This document shows, piece by piece, positions 8,717-17,489 of a DNA stretch of 64,000 nt. The DNA comes from Alphaproteobacteria bacterium (GTDB lineage: Bacteria > Pseudomonadota > Alphaproteobacteria > Rhodobacterales > Rhodobacteraceae): contig JAUHWT010000010.1 of the NCBI GenBank assembly GCA_030427145.1, positions 1-64,000 on the forward strand. Reading direction: 5' to 3'. The position numbers were made by a program, and so were the translations under genes. The notes beneath the pieces were generated by a model. It worked only from the letters and a program-made list of their open reading frames with translations. It was not told the DNA's origin and did not search any database. The stretch's first letter is position 1; each line of letters begins with the position of its first letter.

Positions 8717-11700
8717 ATGTTACGTGATACCATTCGGATCACGCTGATTGGCCTGTTGCTATTGCTGGTGACAGCCGGTGCCGTCGGCGGAATCTTTTTC
8801 AAGGCCACAGTTGCCAAGACACAAGAACGCGAGTTGAAGTCTTTCGCCAATTACCTTGACATTGGCGTTCTCCAGGCGCGCCAGGAGATCGACGAAGCCA
8901 AGCGTCGCCTTCTCTTTATCGCAGAGACTCGTCCCATCCAGGGGTTGATCCGCGCCCGCGCCAATGGCGGAACGGACCCGCAGGGCCTTTCGACCGAGCA
9001 GCAATGGACCGAAAGGCTGGAAAACCTCTTCAGCCGTATGGTGGCGCTGAACTCGTATATTCTGCAGATCCGCCTCATCGGGCTGGAAGACAGCGGACGT
9101 GAAATCGTTCGCGTGGATCGTCAGGGCGAAGAAGTCACAATCGTTGAAGAAACCGATCTGCAACGCAAAGCCCACCGTCCGTATTTTCAACAGACCATCG
9201 CGCTCGGTAAAGGCGAGATTTATTCCAGCTCGATCGAGCTGAATATGGAACATGGCGCCATTGTCGAGCCCTGGGTTCCGGTGCTCCGAGTCGCCACGCC
9301 GATCCATTCCCCGGACGGCAAACTGTTTGGGATAATGGTGATCAACCTTGACGGCGAATATCTGCTTCAGGCCATTCGGTCTGCCGTTCCGCCGAGTGCG
9401 GATCTGATCGTCGCCGATTACAATGGCAACATCCTGCTGCACCACGACCCGAAACTGCGCTTTTCCCACCTGGTCGGGGACGCCGTGCGGCTTCAGGACC
9501 TGTACCCGGACCTGAAAAGACTGGTTGAAAACCCGGAATCCGTCGATTTCTCCGGCGTTCTGACCTCTGGCCGCGACAACAAATATGTCGTTCACGCCCG
9601 GCACCTGCGGTCATCGAATACCAAAACGCCCCGTGCCTATATCGCAGCACTGACGATTCCCAACGATATACTCAACGCCGGCATTATGGATGTCCGCAAA
9701 CGCATCGTGGTCATTGCGCTCGCATTCTGTTTTGTCTTGGCCGTGCTGTTTTTCCACGCGTCCTGGCGGTTTACCGATCCCATCACCAGGCTGGAAGCTG
9801 CCTCCCGCACAATTCTTGACGGGACCTCACCCGGGCGGATCGTGTGGCCACAGACCAACAACGAAACCGTTCAGAACCTTTCAAACGCATTCTCGAAAAC
9901 CGTCACGGCCCTTCACGACCGCGAGGTTGCAATCAGTGAGAACCTCGAACGTCTGGAAACCATTCTCAACGGCACCGAGGACGCGATTCTTCTGTTGGAC
10001 AGCGATGGAAACATCGAAACAGCGAACCGGGCCGCAAAGAAGATGTTCGGCTATGACACCGAAAGCCTCATCGGCAAGGACATGTGCATGCTCGTGCCCC
10101 TGTTGCGAAATGAGTTGCAGGACGAATACCTGCGGGCCATCGACATCTCACCCGAAGAAAGCCTGAAGACCGGGAAACACCCCGATCTGACCGGTCGGCG
10201 CCAAGACGGTTCGACCTTCGATATCGAACTGACCGTGTCGCGGACCTTCCGTGATCAGCACACAAAACACATCGTGTTCATCAAGGATGTCTCTGAACGG
10301 CGCGGCATGGCGCGGCTTAAATCGGAATTCGTGGCGACGGTAAGCCACGAACTTCGCACCCCCCTCGCGGCGATAAAGGGATCGCTTGGCCTCCTGCAGT
10401 CGGGGACCCTTGGCACTCTCAACGATATGGGTCAGGAGTTTCTGAACGCGTCCTACTCCAACTGCACACGCCTGATTTCACTGATCAACGACATTCTCGA
10501 TATCGAAAAAATGGAATCCGGCCGGATGCGGTTCGATTTCGACTCCATCGACCTTCGCGACGTCATCAGTACCGCAGTTTCCGAATGCCGGGGCATGGCC
10601 GAACCAAAGGAGATTGCCCTCCACACCGAATTCCCCGAGGTGCCGGCCATCACCTTCGCGGATCATGGCCGCCTCGTTCAGGTTGTCACCAACCTTGTTT
10701 CCAACGCAGTGAAATTCTCAAACCCAGGATCGCCGGTGACCGTGGCGGTCTGCCGCAGGGACAGGCACTGGTGCATTGAGGTCCGCGATCAGGGCCCAGG
10801 AATTCCCGCGGGATTTCATGACAGCCTGTTTGAGCGCTTCACCCAGGCCGAAGGCGCAACCAACCGTACAGCTGGCGGATCCGGCCTTGGCCTCGCTATC
10901 ACCAAAGCCATTGTCGACACGCACAAGGGTTCGATCAGTTTCGACACCGGCGCCAGTGGAACGACCTTTTTCATCTCGCTGATCGCAACTGATGCGACTC
11001 CGGTCAGAAAGATCATCGACACTTCAGTGTCGCGCGGGAGCCTGCTGCTCTGCGAGGGCGACGGAGACATTGCCACTTTCTTGGATCGGACGCTGACGGA
11101 CGCGGGGTTTGACGTCACACTTGCCTACACGGCAGAGGCCGCGCGCGAATTGCTGAACCAATCGGAACACGACGCGGTATTTGTGGACTGGACCACGAGT
11201 GACGGCCTTGGGCGGCAACTGACCGAACACATGGCTTCCCTGCCCCGCGAAAACCAGGCACCTGTCATAGCCGTTCGTGCGACCGGTCGGACGGCAACGG
11301 AAACATCCAGCGAATTTGAGAACCTGACACTGTGCTGTATCGAAAAACCGCTCACTACCCAAATGATCATCGACGCAATCGATAGCGTCACCTCATTCGA
11401 TCTGAACCGGCCCGCCAGAATTCTGCAGGTCGAGGACGAGCCAGATCATCAAAGGCTTCTCCGGGAACTGCTCGACGGCATGGCGGAAGTTTCAGCAGCC
11501 GGCACGCTCAGGGAGGCCCGCGAACTCCTTAGAACGGAAACCTTCGATCTTGTTCTGCTGGACCAGTTTATTCCGGACGGTCTGGGCACCGCCCTGATCG
11601 AGGACCTCAAGGACCTGCCCAACGCGCCGGACGTGATGATCTTCTCCATCGAAATGCCACCACATGACATCCAAAAACTGGTCGCATCGAGCCTGATGAA

Positions 11701-11788
11701 GTCCCGCGTCGACAACAATCAACTCGTGACCGAAATCAAACACCTTCTTCGCACCACCCGCCACAGCAAACGAAGCAAAACGGATTGA
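8717..11788 (+). CDS. hybrid sensor histidine kinase with two C-terminal receiver domains
   Basis: 1023-aa inner-membrane sensor. Order: transmembrane helix 9-28; periplasmic Cache-like sensor about 30-330; second helix about 332-350; HAMP; PAS about 405-520 (FGYDTESLIGKDM); HisKA with phospho-acceptor His544 in VSHELRTPLA; HATPase_c with N box NLVSNAVKFSN, G1 DQGPGIP and G2 GGSGLGLAI; then two receivers at about 770-885 and 895-1015. The first receiver is divergent (LLLCEGDGD, VFVDWTTS); the second keeps the acidic pocket (QVEDEPD) and the acceptor Asp in VLLDQFIPDG. The domain set suggests phosphorelay or self-attenuation. An orphan response regulator follows after 8 nt. The ligand is unknown. 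Confidence 0.9.
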   Translation: MLRDTIRITLIGLLLLLVTAGAVGGIFFKATVAKTQERELKSFANYLDIGVLQARQEIDEAKRRLLFIAETRPIQGLIRARANGGTDPQGLSTEQQWTERLENLFSRMVALNSYILQIRLIGLEDSGREIVRVDRQGEEVTIVEETDLQRKAHRPYFQQTIALGKGEIYSSSIELNMEHGAIVEPWVPVLRVATPIHSPDGKLFGIMVINLDGEYLLQAIRSAVPPSADLIVADYNGNILLHHDPKLRFSHLVGDAVRLQDLYPDLKRLVENPESVDFSGVLTSGRDNKYVVHARHLRSSNTKTPRAYIAALTIPNDILNAGIMDVRKRIVVIALAFCFVLAVLFFHASWRFTDPITRLEAASRTILDGTSPGRIVWPQTNNETVQNLSNAFSKTVTALHDREVAISENLERLETILNGTEDAILLLDSDGNIETANRAAKKMFGYDTESLIGKDMCMLVPLLRNELQDEYLRAIDISPEESLKTGKHPDLTGRRQDGSTFDIELTVSRTFRDQHTKHIVFIKDVSERRGMARLKSEFVATVSHELRTPLAAIKGSLGLLQSGTLGTLNDMGQEFLNASYSNCTRLISLINDILDIEKMESGRMRFDFDSIDLRDVISTAVSECRGMAEPKEIALHTEFPEVPAITFADHGRLVQVVTNLVSNAVKFSNPGSPVTVAVCRRDRHWCIEVRDQGPGIPAGFHDSLFERFTQAEGATNRTAGGSGLGLAITKAIVDTHKGSISFDTGASGTTFFISLIATDATPVRKIIDTSVSRGSLLLCEGDGDIATFLDRTLTDAGFDVTLAYTAEAARELLNQSEHDAVFVDWTTSDGLGRQLTEHMASLPRENQAPVIAVRATGRTATETSSEFENLTLCCIEKPLTTQMIIDAIDSVTSFDLNRPARILQVEDEPDHQRLLRELLDGMAEVSAAGTLREARELLRTETFDLVLLDQFIPDGLGTALIEDLKDLPNAPDVMIFSIEMPPHDIQKLVASSLMKSRVDNNQLVTEIKHLLRTTRHSKRSKTD

Positions 11789-11796
11789 GATATCCC

Positions 11797-12216
11797 ATGA
11801 CAGTTGAACCGATCAAAATCCTTTATGCCGAAGACGAGGAAATTCTTCAGAAGGTGGTCAAATACTCCCTGGAGACATTTGGCGACTTCAAAGTCGAGAC
11901 CTGCGATGACGGCGAAACCGCGATCGCGGCCGTTGAAAGCTTCCAGCCTGACATGATTATCCTGGACGTGATGATGCCAGGAATGGATGGTCTTCTGGCG
12001 TTCGAGGAGATCCGCAAACTGCCCAAGGCCGAAGGAAAACCCATCGCCTTCATGACCGCGCGCATTCAGCCCGACGAGGTCGAGGTTTACCGCAAGCTTG
12101 GTGCTGACAACGTGATCGGAAAGCCATTCGATCCAGGCGAGCTTCCAAAGATCGTGCTTGAGATCTTCAAGAATGCCATTTCAGGCGGCCGGGGCGGATC
12201 CGGGAGGACCGCGTAG
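11797..12216 (+). CDS. single-domain response regulator (CheY-like)
   Basis: 139 aa: one receiver domain and a short Gly/Ser/Arg tail, with no output domain. The acidic pocket is AEDEE, the acceptor Asp is in IILDVMMPGMDG, the switch Thr is in FMTAR and the conserved Lys is in IGKPFDP. I prefer the ATG at 11797 (MTVEPIKILYAEDEE), 8 nt after the kinase stop, over the in-frame TTG at 11785. It is almost certainly the phosphorylation partner of the upstream hybrid kinase and would act by protein contact or relay rather than DNA binding. Confidence 0.9.
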   Translation: MTVEPIKILYAEDEEILQKVVKYSLETFGDFKVETCDDGETAIAAVESFQPDMIILDVMMPGMDGLLAFEEIRKLPKAEGKPIAFMTARIQPDEVEVYRKLGADNVIGKPFDPGELPKIVLEIFKNAISGGRGGSGRTA

Positions 12217-12393
12217 CTCGACACTTAAAAATCGCGGAGTAGCGGCGTTCGCCTAATTTACGTCCCGCCGCATGGGACATTCAGACGCAATGCCACGTCG
12301 CTGCCACCCGCCTTTCAGTTTTATTCTGAAGCTGCCGATTACTGCGTGAGCACCAGTCATAAAACCGCCCGCGACAATTGACACGAGGCAGGC

Positions 12394-12852
12394 TCAGGCC
12401 ATCTGATCCGTGCGGTCCAGCGTCATGACAATGTCGGGGCCGCGACGCTCACCCGTTTCCTTCCAGCCGAGCCGTTCATAGAACCCGCTGGCACGTATGC
12501 CAGGATCGGGATTGGCGAGTAGCCAGAGATGTGAATGGCCCTGGGCAAACAACCATTCGCAGAGCGGATCAAGCACCGCCCGCCCGAGACCCTGATCCTC
12601 GTATTCAGGTCTGACGGCCACCACCTGCATCTCACCGGTCTTTCCGTCCCCGATGCAAAATGCCACGACCTTTCCATCCACCTCCGCGAGCCAGCCACGC
12701 AAACCCTGCCGCAAACCTTCGGACAGCGTCTCGACCGTTACGCCGTAGTCGTTCTCAAGCTGTTCGGGTGAAAGATGGTTTTCCTCAACTGAAAGCCTGA
12801 CCTCCATCATGCCCGGCAGATCGTCACCGGTCACTTCACGGATTACGGTCAT
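12394..12852 (-). CDS. GNAT-family N-acetyltransferase
   Basis: 152 aa when started at the ATG at 12852, which follows AGAGAGGAAAGCG and begins MTVIREVTGDDLPGMMEVR. The acetyl-CoA pyrophosphate loop is VRPEYEDQGLGRAV (Q-x-x-G-x-G/A motif A), followed by the family ending GFYERLGWKETGE. It transfers an acetyl group from acetyl-CoA to an unknown amine. It is a single gene, convergent with the response regulator and divergent from the DUF454 gene. Confidence 0.85.
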   Translation of the reverse strand: MTVIREVTGDDLPGMMEVRLSVEENHLSPEQLENDYGVTVETLSEGLRQGLRGWLAEVDGKVVAFCIGDGKTGEMQVVAVRPEYEDQGLGRAVLDPLCEWLFAQGHSHLWLLANPDPGIRASGFYERLGWKETGERRGPDIVMTLDRTDQMA

Positions 12853-12997
12853 CGCTTTCCTCTCTTTGTCGTGGTGCATGGTGCTCTGCAATAAAGCCAT
12901 GGCATGGAAACCGCAACCTTTACCCCTGGTCAACCTGCCCTTGCCACACGTCAACCACTGGTTTAACTGGCCAGGTCCGCTGGAAAAAAATCACATC

Positions 12998-13411
12998 ATG
13001 TCGGCACTGAAAAAATTCGGCCGGTCCCTGGCGCGTGCTCCGATGAGAGCCTTCTGGTTTCTGGTCGGTCTGGTGTCCCTTGCGCTTGGAACAATTGGCA
13101 TCGCCCTGCCCGTTCTGCCAACAACGCCCTTTGTCATTCTCGCCGCGTTTGCCTTCAGCCGATCCGCACCGGGTTTCGCCGCCTATCTCGACAATCACCG
13201 TTTGTTCGGCCCCATGATCGCCGACTGGCGCAGCCACGGTGCCATCGCCAGACGCTACAAGGTCATGGCGGTCACGATGATGGCCGCGGCTTTCGCGCTG
13301 AGTGTCGCGATGGCGGTCCAACCAATGGTGCTTCTCATTCAGGCCGTCTGCCTGTCAGGCGCAGCCGCATTCGTTCTGACACGTCCCGACGGACCGCCTA
13401 ATGACGGCTGA
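12998..13411 (+). CDS. DUF454 (YbaN-type) inner-membrane protein
   Basis: 137 aa starting at the ATG at 12998 (MSALKKFGRSLARAP). The family core is clear: LGTIGIALPVLPTTPFVILAAFAFSR around residues 25-50, then LDNHRLFGPMIADWRSHGAI, then two hydrophobic helices at about 90-108 and 110-127. Three or four membrane helices are predicted. The biochemical function of DUF454 proteins is not known. The divergent GNAT gene starts 145 nt away. A sigma-54 promoter begins 55 nt after its stop and serves the next operon. Confidence 0.8.
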   Translation: MSALKKFGRSLARAPMRAFWFLVGLVSLALGTIGIALPVLPTTPFVILAAFAFSRSAPGFAAYLDNHRLFGPMIADWRSHGAIARRYKVMAVTMMAAAFALSVAMAVQPMVLLIQAVCLSGAAAFVLTRPDGPPNDG

Positions 13412-13466
13412 AATGATCGACCCGCGTTCCGTCAGGTGACAAAATTTGAACCATTCGAAGTAAATT

Positions 13467-13482
13467 TGGCTCAATTTTTGCA
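13467..13482 (+). promoter_or_regulatory. sigma-54 (RpoN) -24/-12 promoter of the channel/kinase/cyanase operon
   Basis: TGGCTC, 5 nt, then TTGCA: the GG (13468-13469) and GC (13480-13481) dinucleotides have exactly the canonical -24/-12 spacing, with one mismatch to TGGCAC-N5-TTGCA. Transcription would begin near 13494 and give a leader of about 400 nt before the channel start at 13894. RpoN promoters with a nitrogen-assimilation operon normally work with NtrC; I did not find a convincing NtrC site upstream. Confidence 0.75.
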
Positions 13483-13572
13483 CAGCAGCAAAATCAGGCG
13501 CTTCGCGTCCCCGAAATTTCTGAAAAATTCTTGCTACTCCTGCGCCTGCATCCTAACCGGATAAACAACTAC

Positions 13573-13639
13573 AGGTGACGGCAGTTTCACCTCCCGCCGC
13601 AACGGTGCGGCTTTCCTACCTTCTGTGCCCATGTGGCAC
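13573..13639 (+). promoter_or_regulatory. structured leader with three consecutive hairpins upstream of the FNT channel
   Basis: Hairpin 1: AGGTGA/TCACCT (13573-13592, 8-nt loop). Hairpin 2: GCCGC/GCGGC (13596-13611) with hexaloop AACGGT, which can close to an ACGG tetraloop. Hairpin 3: GTGCC/GGCAC (13625-13639, 5-nt loop). Hairpin 2 has A at loop position 1 and G at position 4, as ANTAR antiterminators such as NasT/NasR require, and a pyrimidine-rich run follows it. Hairpin 1 does not present a clean hexaloop. The rest of the 13412-13893 gap shows no gene; an in-frame upstream extension of the channel ORF is probably not translated. Confidence 0.45.
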
Positions 13640-13893
13640 GCGGCAATGGCGCTGCATTTCGCTCTGACATCAGTCAGGGATGGGGATTGCGGCGCTCCAC
13701 TGGCTCACGTTTTCCCGAACCGAAATTCGTCGCGGCTCCGGCCTCCGGATCCGCAGTTCAGGAAGCCGGAGAATGCAATGCCACTTTCCCCAAACAGCCA
13801 CGGCCCGCCGACCTGGCGGTGCGTTACCCCTCAACCGTTGATTGCAACGAAATCCCATTTCCCAAATTCCGTCCCCCGCTGAAAGGAGACCTC

Positions 13894-14745
13894 ATGTCTT
13901 ACGTCCAACCAAAGGAATTCGCGGCCAAAATGGTCGATGCCGGAGAGTCCAAAATCTTCATGGCCACAAAGGATACACTTATCCGCTCCTACATGGCCGG
14001 TGCGATCCTGGCCCTTGCTGCCGCATTCGCCGTGACCATCGCGGTCAACACCGGCAATTTTCTTGTGGCATCGCTGCTCTTCCCCGTGGGCTTCTGCACG
14101 CTCTATCTGTTGGGCTTTGACCTGTTGACCGGTGTGTTCACCCTTGCCCCCCTCGCGGTCATTGCCGGTCGGCCGGGCTGCACCTGGAAAGGCGTATTTC
14201 GCAACTGGGGCCTCGTGTTCTGCGGCAACTTCGCCGGAGCCATGACAACCGCCGTGATGATGGCCGTCGTGTTCACCACCGGTTTCAGCCAGGAACCAAA
14301 CGAGGTCGGTCAGCGGATCGGCACGATCGGTGAGGCCCGGACGCTTGGCTATGCCGCCGCCGGTGGCGCGGGGCTTCTGACCGTCTTTGTGCGTGCCGTT
14401 CTCTGCAACTGGATGGTGTCCACCGGCGTTGTCGCCGCGATGATGTCCACCAGCGTTTCCGGCAAAATCATGGCGATGTGGATGCCAATCCTCGTGTTTT
14501 TCTACCTCGGCTTTGAGCACTCCATCGTGAACATGTTCCTCTTCCCGAGCGGTATCATGCTCGGCGGCGAATTCACTTGGTTCGACTACTTCGCCTATAA
14601 CGAAATTCCGGTGGTGCTTGGCAACCTCGTAGGCGGCCTGACCTTCGTGGGAGGCATGCTCTACATGACCCATTTCCGCGAGTCGCCCAAGCGCAACGCG
14701 GCGGTCGCCCGAAACGACGACGCGACCTCAATTCCCGCAGAATAA
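13894..14745 (+). CDS. formate/nitrite transporter family (FNT) channel
   Basis: 283 aa from the ATG at 13894, which has a near-perfect ribosome site (GAAAGGAG) 5-6 nt upstream. Six membrane helices are apparent, with family-typical elements: the first helix after IRSYMAGAILALAAAFAV, GRPGCTWKGVFRNWGLVFCGNFAG in the middle, the WM..GV...M..T..SGKI segment, and HSIVNMFLFPSG with the conserved His. FNT proteins are pentameric channels for formate, nitrite, hydrosulfide or similar small monovalent anions. With cyanase two genes downstream and a sigma-54 promoter upstream, nitrite or cyanate uptake under nitrogen limitation is the best guess; selectivity is unproven. Confidence 0.88.
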   Translation: MSYVQPKEFAAKMVDAGESKIFMATKDTLIRSYMAGAILALAAAFAVTIAVNTGNFLVASLLFPVGFCTLYLLGFDLLTGVFTLAPLAVIAGRPGCTWKGVFRNWGLVFCGNFAGAMTTAVMMAVVFTTGFSQEPNEVGQRIGTIGEARTLGYAAAGGAGLLTVFVRAVLCNWMVSTGVVAAMMSTSVSGKIMAMWMPILVFFYLGFEHSIVNMFLFPSGIMLGGEFTWFDYFAYNEIPVVLGNLVGGLTFVGGMLYMTHFRESPKRNAAVARNDDATSIPAE

Positions 14746-14758
14746 CACCGCCCATGCA

Positions 14759-14782
14759 ACGGCCCCGATACAACGGGGCCGT
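14759..14782 (+). repeat. strong intercistronic hairpin between channel and kinase genes
   Basis: Perfect 9-bp inverted repeat, ACGGCCCCG (14759-14767) with CGGGGCCGT (14774-14782) and a 6-nt loop, 14 nt after the channel stop. No T-run follows, so a simple terminator is unlikely. It could set differential mRNA stability or partial termination inside the operon. Confidence 0.6.
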
Positions 14783-14812
14783 TCGCCTGCACCGGGCCAA
14801 CGGGGGATCACC

Positions 14813-16543
14813 ATGCCAAAGGACACGTACCAGACGGATACGCTGCGGGTGTCGCTTGGCCAGTTTTCTTCCGCAGGTCGCAAATCACAAAACCAGGATT
14901 TCCACGGAGCGGTCATCCCAACCGGCCCGGCACTCACGCACAAAGGCATCACCGCAGCGGTAGCCGATGGAATATCCACGAGCCCCGTCAGTGCCGAAGC
15001 CGCTGAAACAGCGGTCAAAAGCCTTTTGACAGACTATTACGCCACCCCTGAGAGCTGGACCGTCAAAACCGCCGCGTCACAAGTGATTTCCGCCGCCAAC
15101 GCCTGGCTCCATCGGCATGGCAACGGCACGGACCTCAACACGGGCCGGGTTTGCACTCTGTCGGCGCTCATCCTGAAAGGGCGCAGCGGACACATCCTTC
15201 ACGTCGGCGACAGCCGCATCACCCGGATCTCGGACGCGGGTGTCGAGCCCCTGACAAAAGATCACAGGATCACCGTCTCGGTGGAGGAAAGCTATCTTGG
15301 TCGCGCCCTCGGCATGGAGGAGCGGGTCGAGATAGATTACCATTCCTTTCCCCTGCACCTGGGCGAGTTTTACCTGCTCACCACGGATGGCGTCCATGAA
15401 CACGTCGACGCCCGCACCCTGCGCGAATTATTGCAGGACACGGACCTCGACGAAGCCGCCCGACGCATTGCCGATACCGCGCTCGCAGCCGGCAGCGATG
15501 ACAACCTCACCGTTCAGGTCCTGCGCATTGACGCGGTACCCGATCCGGATACCACCATCACCCCGGAAGTGGCCAGCCTGCCCATCCCGCCCTTGCCGGC
15601 GGATGGCGACATGCTCGATGGCTACCGCATTCTCCGCCCCATGCAGTCGACCGCACGAAGTCATGTGTTTCTTGCGTCCGGTCCCACGGGCGAGCGCGTG
15701 GTCCTCAAAATACCGGCTTCAGATACAGGCGCCGACCCGGGCTATCTCAGGCGTTTCGCGCTCGAAGAATGGATCGCCCGACGGATCACCTCACCTCATG
15801 TCCTGCGGGCTGCACCACCGTCCTCCGCGACCCGCAGCAGCCTATATGTGGCAACGGAATACGTCGACGGCGTGACCCTGCGGCAATGGATGGCGGATCA
15901 CCCGAACCCGGACCCGGATCTCAATACGGTCCGGGACATCATTAAGCAGACCGTCGCCGGGCTGCGCGCGCTGCATCGGCGCGAAATGATCCACCAGGAT
16001 TTGCGCCCTGAGAACGTCATGATCGACCACGACGGGACGGTCAAAATCATCGACCTGGGCTCAACCTCGGTCGCAGGCATTGAGGAGGCCGCACCCGGAA
16101 CGCTGCCTCCCCAGCCGGGCACCTACCAGTACACGGCCCCGGAGTATTTTTCAGGCGACGTGGTAAGTTGGCGCTCCGACCAGTTTTCGCTTGGCGTCAT
16201 GGCCTACGAGATGCTGACCGGCCGCCTGCCCTACGGCCCGGACGTCTCCCGCATCCGCTCGCGCCGGGACCAGATGCGCCTGAGCTACCGTCCCGCCCGC
16301 GATGACGACAGCCCCGTTCCCGTGTGGATGGACGCAGCCCTGAAACGTGCCACTCATCCCGATCCCCTGCAGCGCTATGACGCCCTCTCGGAGTTCCTGG
16401 CCGACCTCAAACAGCCCGGAGCAACCTGGAAGGCGGGACGGCATGTGCCGCTCGCCGAACGGAACCCGGTCCGGTTCTGGCAGGGCGTTTCCCTCATTCT
16501 GGCCCTGATCTGCATCACCCTCGCCGTCCGCCTGGGCGGCTGA
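14813..16543 (+). CDS. bifunctional PP2C-type phosphatase / serine-threonine kinase, C-terminal membrane anchor
   Basis: 576 aa. Residues about 10-240 are a PP2C phosphatase: Asp residues in AVADGIS, HVGDSR, LLTTDGVHEH and GSDDNLTVQ form the metal site. Residues about 265-540 are a protein kinase: VVLKIP holds the ATP-binding Lys, HQDLRPENVM is the catalytic loop (HQD instead of HRD), IIDLGS replaces DFG, and YTAPEYF is the APE motif. A single helix at 553-573 anchors it, putting both enzymes in the cytoplasm. Opposing activities in one chain next to a channel and cyanase suggest that a transport or nitrogen step is switched by phosphorylation (inference). Such fusions are known beside nitrogen-assimilation genes. 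Confidence 0.88.
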   Translation: MPKDTYQTDTLRVSLGQFSSAGRKSQNQDFHGAVIPTGPALTHKGITAAVADGISTSPVSAEAAETAVKSLLTDYYATPESWTVKTAASQVISAANAWLHRHGNGTDLNTGRVCTLSALILKGRSGHILHVGDSRITRISDAGVEPLTKDHRITVSVEESYLGRALGMEERVEIDYHSFPLHLGEFYLLTTDGVHEHVDARTLRELLQDTDLDEAARRIADTALAAGSDDNLTVQVLRIDAVPDPDTTITPEVASLPIPPLPADGDMLDGYRILRPMQSTARSHVFLASGPTGERVVLKIPASDTGADPGYLRRFALEEWIARRITSPHVLRAAPPSSATRSSLYVATEYVDGVTLRQWMADHPNPDPDLNTVRDIIKQTVAGLRALHRREMIHQDLRPENVMIDHDGTVKIIDLGSTSVAGIEEAAPGTLPPQPGTYQYTAPEYFSGDVVSWRSDQFSLGVMAYEMLTGRLPYGPDVSRIRSRRDQMRLSYRPARDDDSPVPVWMDAALKRATHPDPLQRYDALSEFLADLKQPGATWKAGRHVPLAERNPVRFWQGVSLILALICITLAVRLGG

Positions 16544-16564
16544 AATCAAAAAGGAGTACAACAC

Positions 16565-17032
16565 ATGAAGAACTTTTCACCGACCGAAATGCTCACCCGG
16601 GAGGACGTCACGGCCCTCATAATCGGCGCCAAAAAGAAGGCCGGGCTCACCTGGGAGGCCATTGCCGCGGAAATCGGCATGTCCCCGGTCTGGACCCATT
16701 CCGCCGCAATGGGCATGAACGCCATGCCCACGGAGAAGGCCACAGCCCTCGTCAAACTGCTGGACCTGCCCGAAAGCGCCATCGCGGTACTGGAGGAAAG
16801 CCCGACCAAGGTTTGGGATCAGGCCGTGCCGACCGATCCCTGCATCTACCGCTTCTACGAGATCGTGGGCGTCTATGGCCCGACCCTGAAGGCGCTGATC
16901 CACGAAAAATTCGGCGACGGCATCATGTCCGCCATCGATTTTGACATGGAGGTCAGCCGCATCCCCAGCGAGAAGGGCGACCGGGTGAAGGTCGAAATGT
17001 CCGGCAAATACCTCGCCTTCAACTCCTGGTAA
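16565..17032 (+). CDS. cynS: cyanate hydratase (cyanase)
   Basis: 155 aa, matching the normal length of about 156. It converts cyanate and bicarbonate to ammonia and CO2 via carbamate, as a cytoplasmic decamer. The N-terminal helical domain (residues 1-85) precedes the catalytic domain, where the active-site Arg and Glu are in IYRFYEIVG and the Ser is in IMSAIDFDMEVSR. It ends AFNSW in the usual way. An AAAAAGGAG site precedes the ATG at 16565. It lies 21 nt after the kinase-phosphatase gene, so the nitrogen-type sigma-54 promoter would allow cyanate to serve as a nitrogen source. The start MKNFSPTEM is a little divergent; the family call is secure. Confidence 0.95.
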   Translation: MKNFSPTEMLTREDVTALIIGAKKKAGLTWEAIAAEIGMSPVWTHSAAMGMNAMPTEKATALVKLLDLPESAIAVLEESPTKVWDQAVPTDPCIYRFYEIVGVYGPTLKALIHEKFGDGIMSAIDFDMEVSRIPSEKGDRVKVEMSGKYLAFNSW

Positions 17033-17040
17033 AACGGCCG

Positions 17041-17071
17041 TCACGGCATCCGGCTGACCGGGATGCCGTGA
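17041..17071 (+). terminator. 11-bp inverted repeat after cynS
   Basis: TCACGGCATCC (17041-17051) pairs perfectly with GGATGCCGTGA (17061-17071) around a 9-nt loop, starting 9 nt after the cyanase stop. There is no T-run, so this is a 3'-end stabiliser or Rho-assisted terminator rather than a classical intrinsic one. The rest of 17072-17480 shows only small hairpins (for example CGCGCT...AGCGCG at about 17259-17285) and no supported gene. Confidence 0.5.
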
Positions 17072-17489
17072 ATCACTGCTGCCTGGAGTCGACCGCATTC
17101 CGTGCCGAAACGGCGCGGGAGCGGCAGTCTGCCCTTTTCTGGCACACGAAACTCCGGTGACCGGGCTGGACAAACCGCCCTGTAGTCATATGAACCGTGC
17201 AAATCCCGTCTCATTGCGCCAAAAACAGGCACCGCCCTTTCACGTCCCCGTTACTCACGCGCTTGAAACAATATTGCAGCGCGGGATGGGTCGCCACCGG
17301 CAACGCACAACAGCCTTAAATTTACACTGCGTCAACCATGTGAAAACCTTACGGAAACGCCACGCTTGAAAATTTTGACGCTTAAAAATAAGGCGTTCAC
17401 GAAGTTTCCTGATACACGTCACCCTGCCAAAATGCGGAAGACGCTTCCAACTTTTTACAAATTCACTGTTGATATTGCGATGCAGCAAT

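Noticed and set aside
13573-13611. Guanidine-II (mini-ykkC) riboswitch, because hairpin 2 can form an ACGG tetraloop
   Set aside because: That motif needs two hairpins with ACGR loops; hairpin 1 has an 8-nt CGGCAGTT loop, and the downstream genes are not typical guanidine genes.
13633-13893. N-terminal extension of the FNT channel by about 87 codons
   Set aside because: Homology begins at the ATG at 13894, which has an excellent ribosome site; the extension covers leader hairpins and is low in family character.
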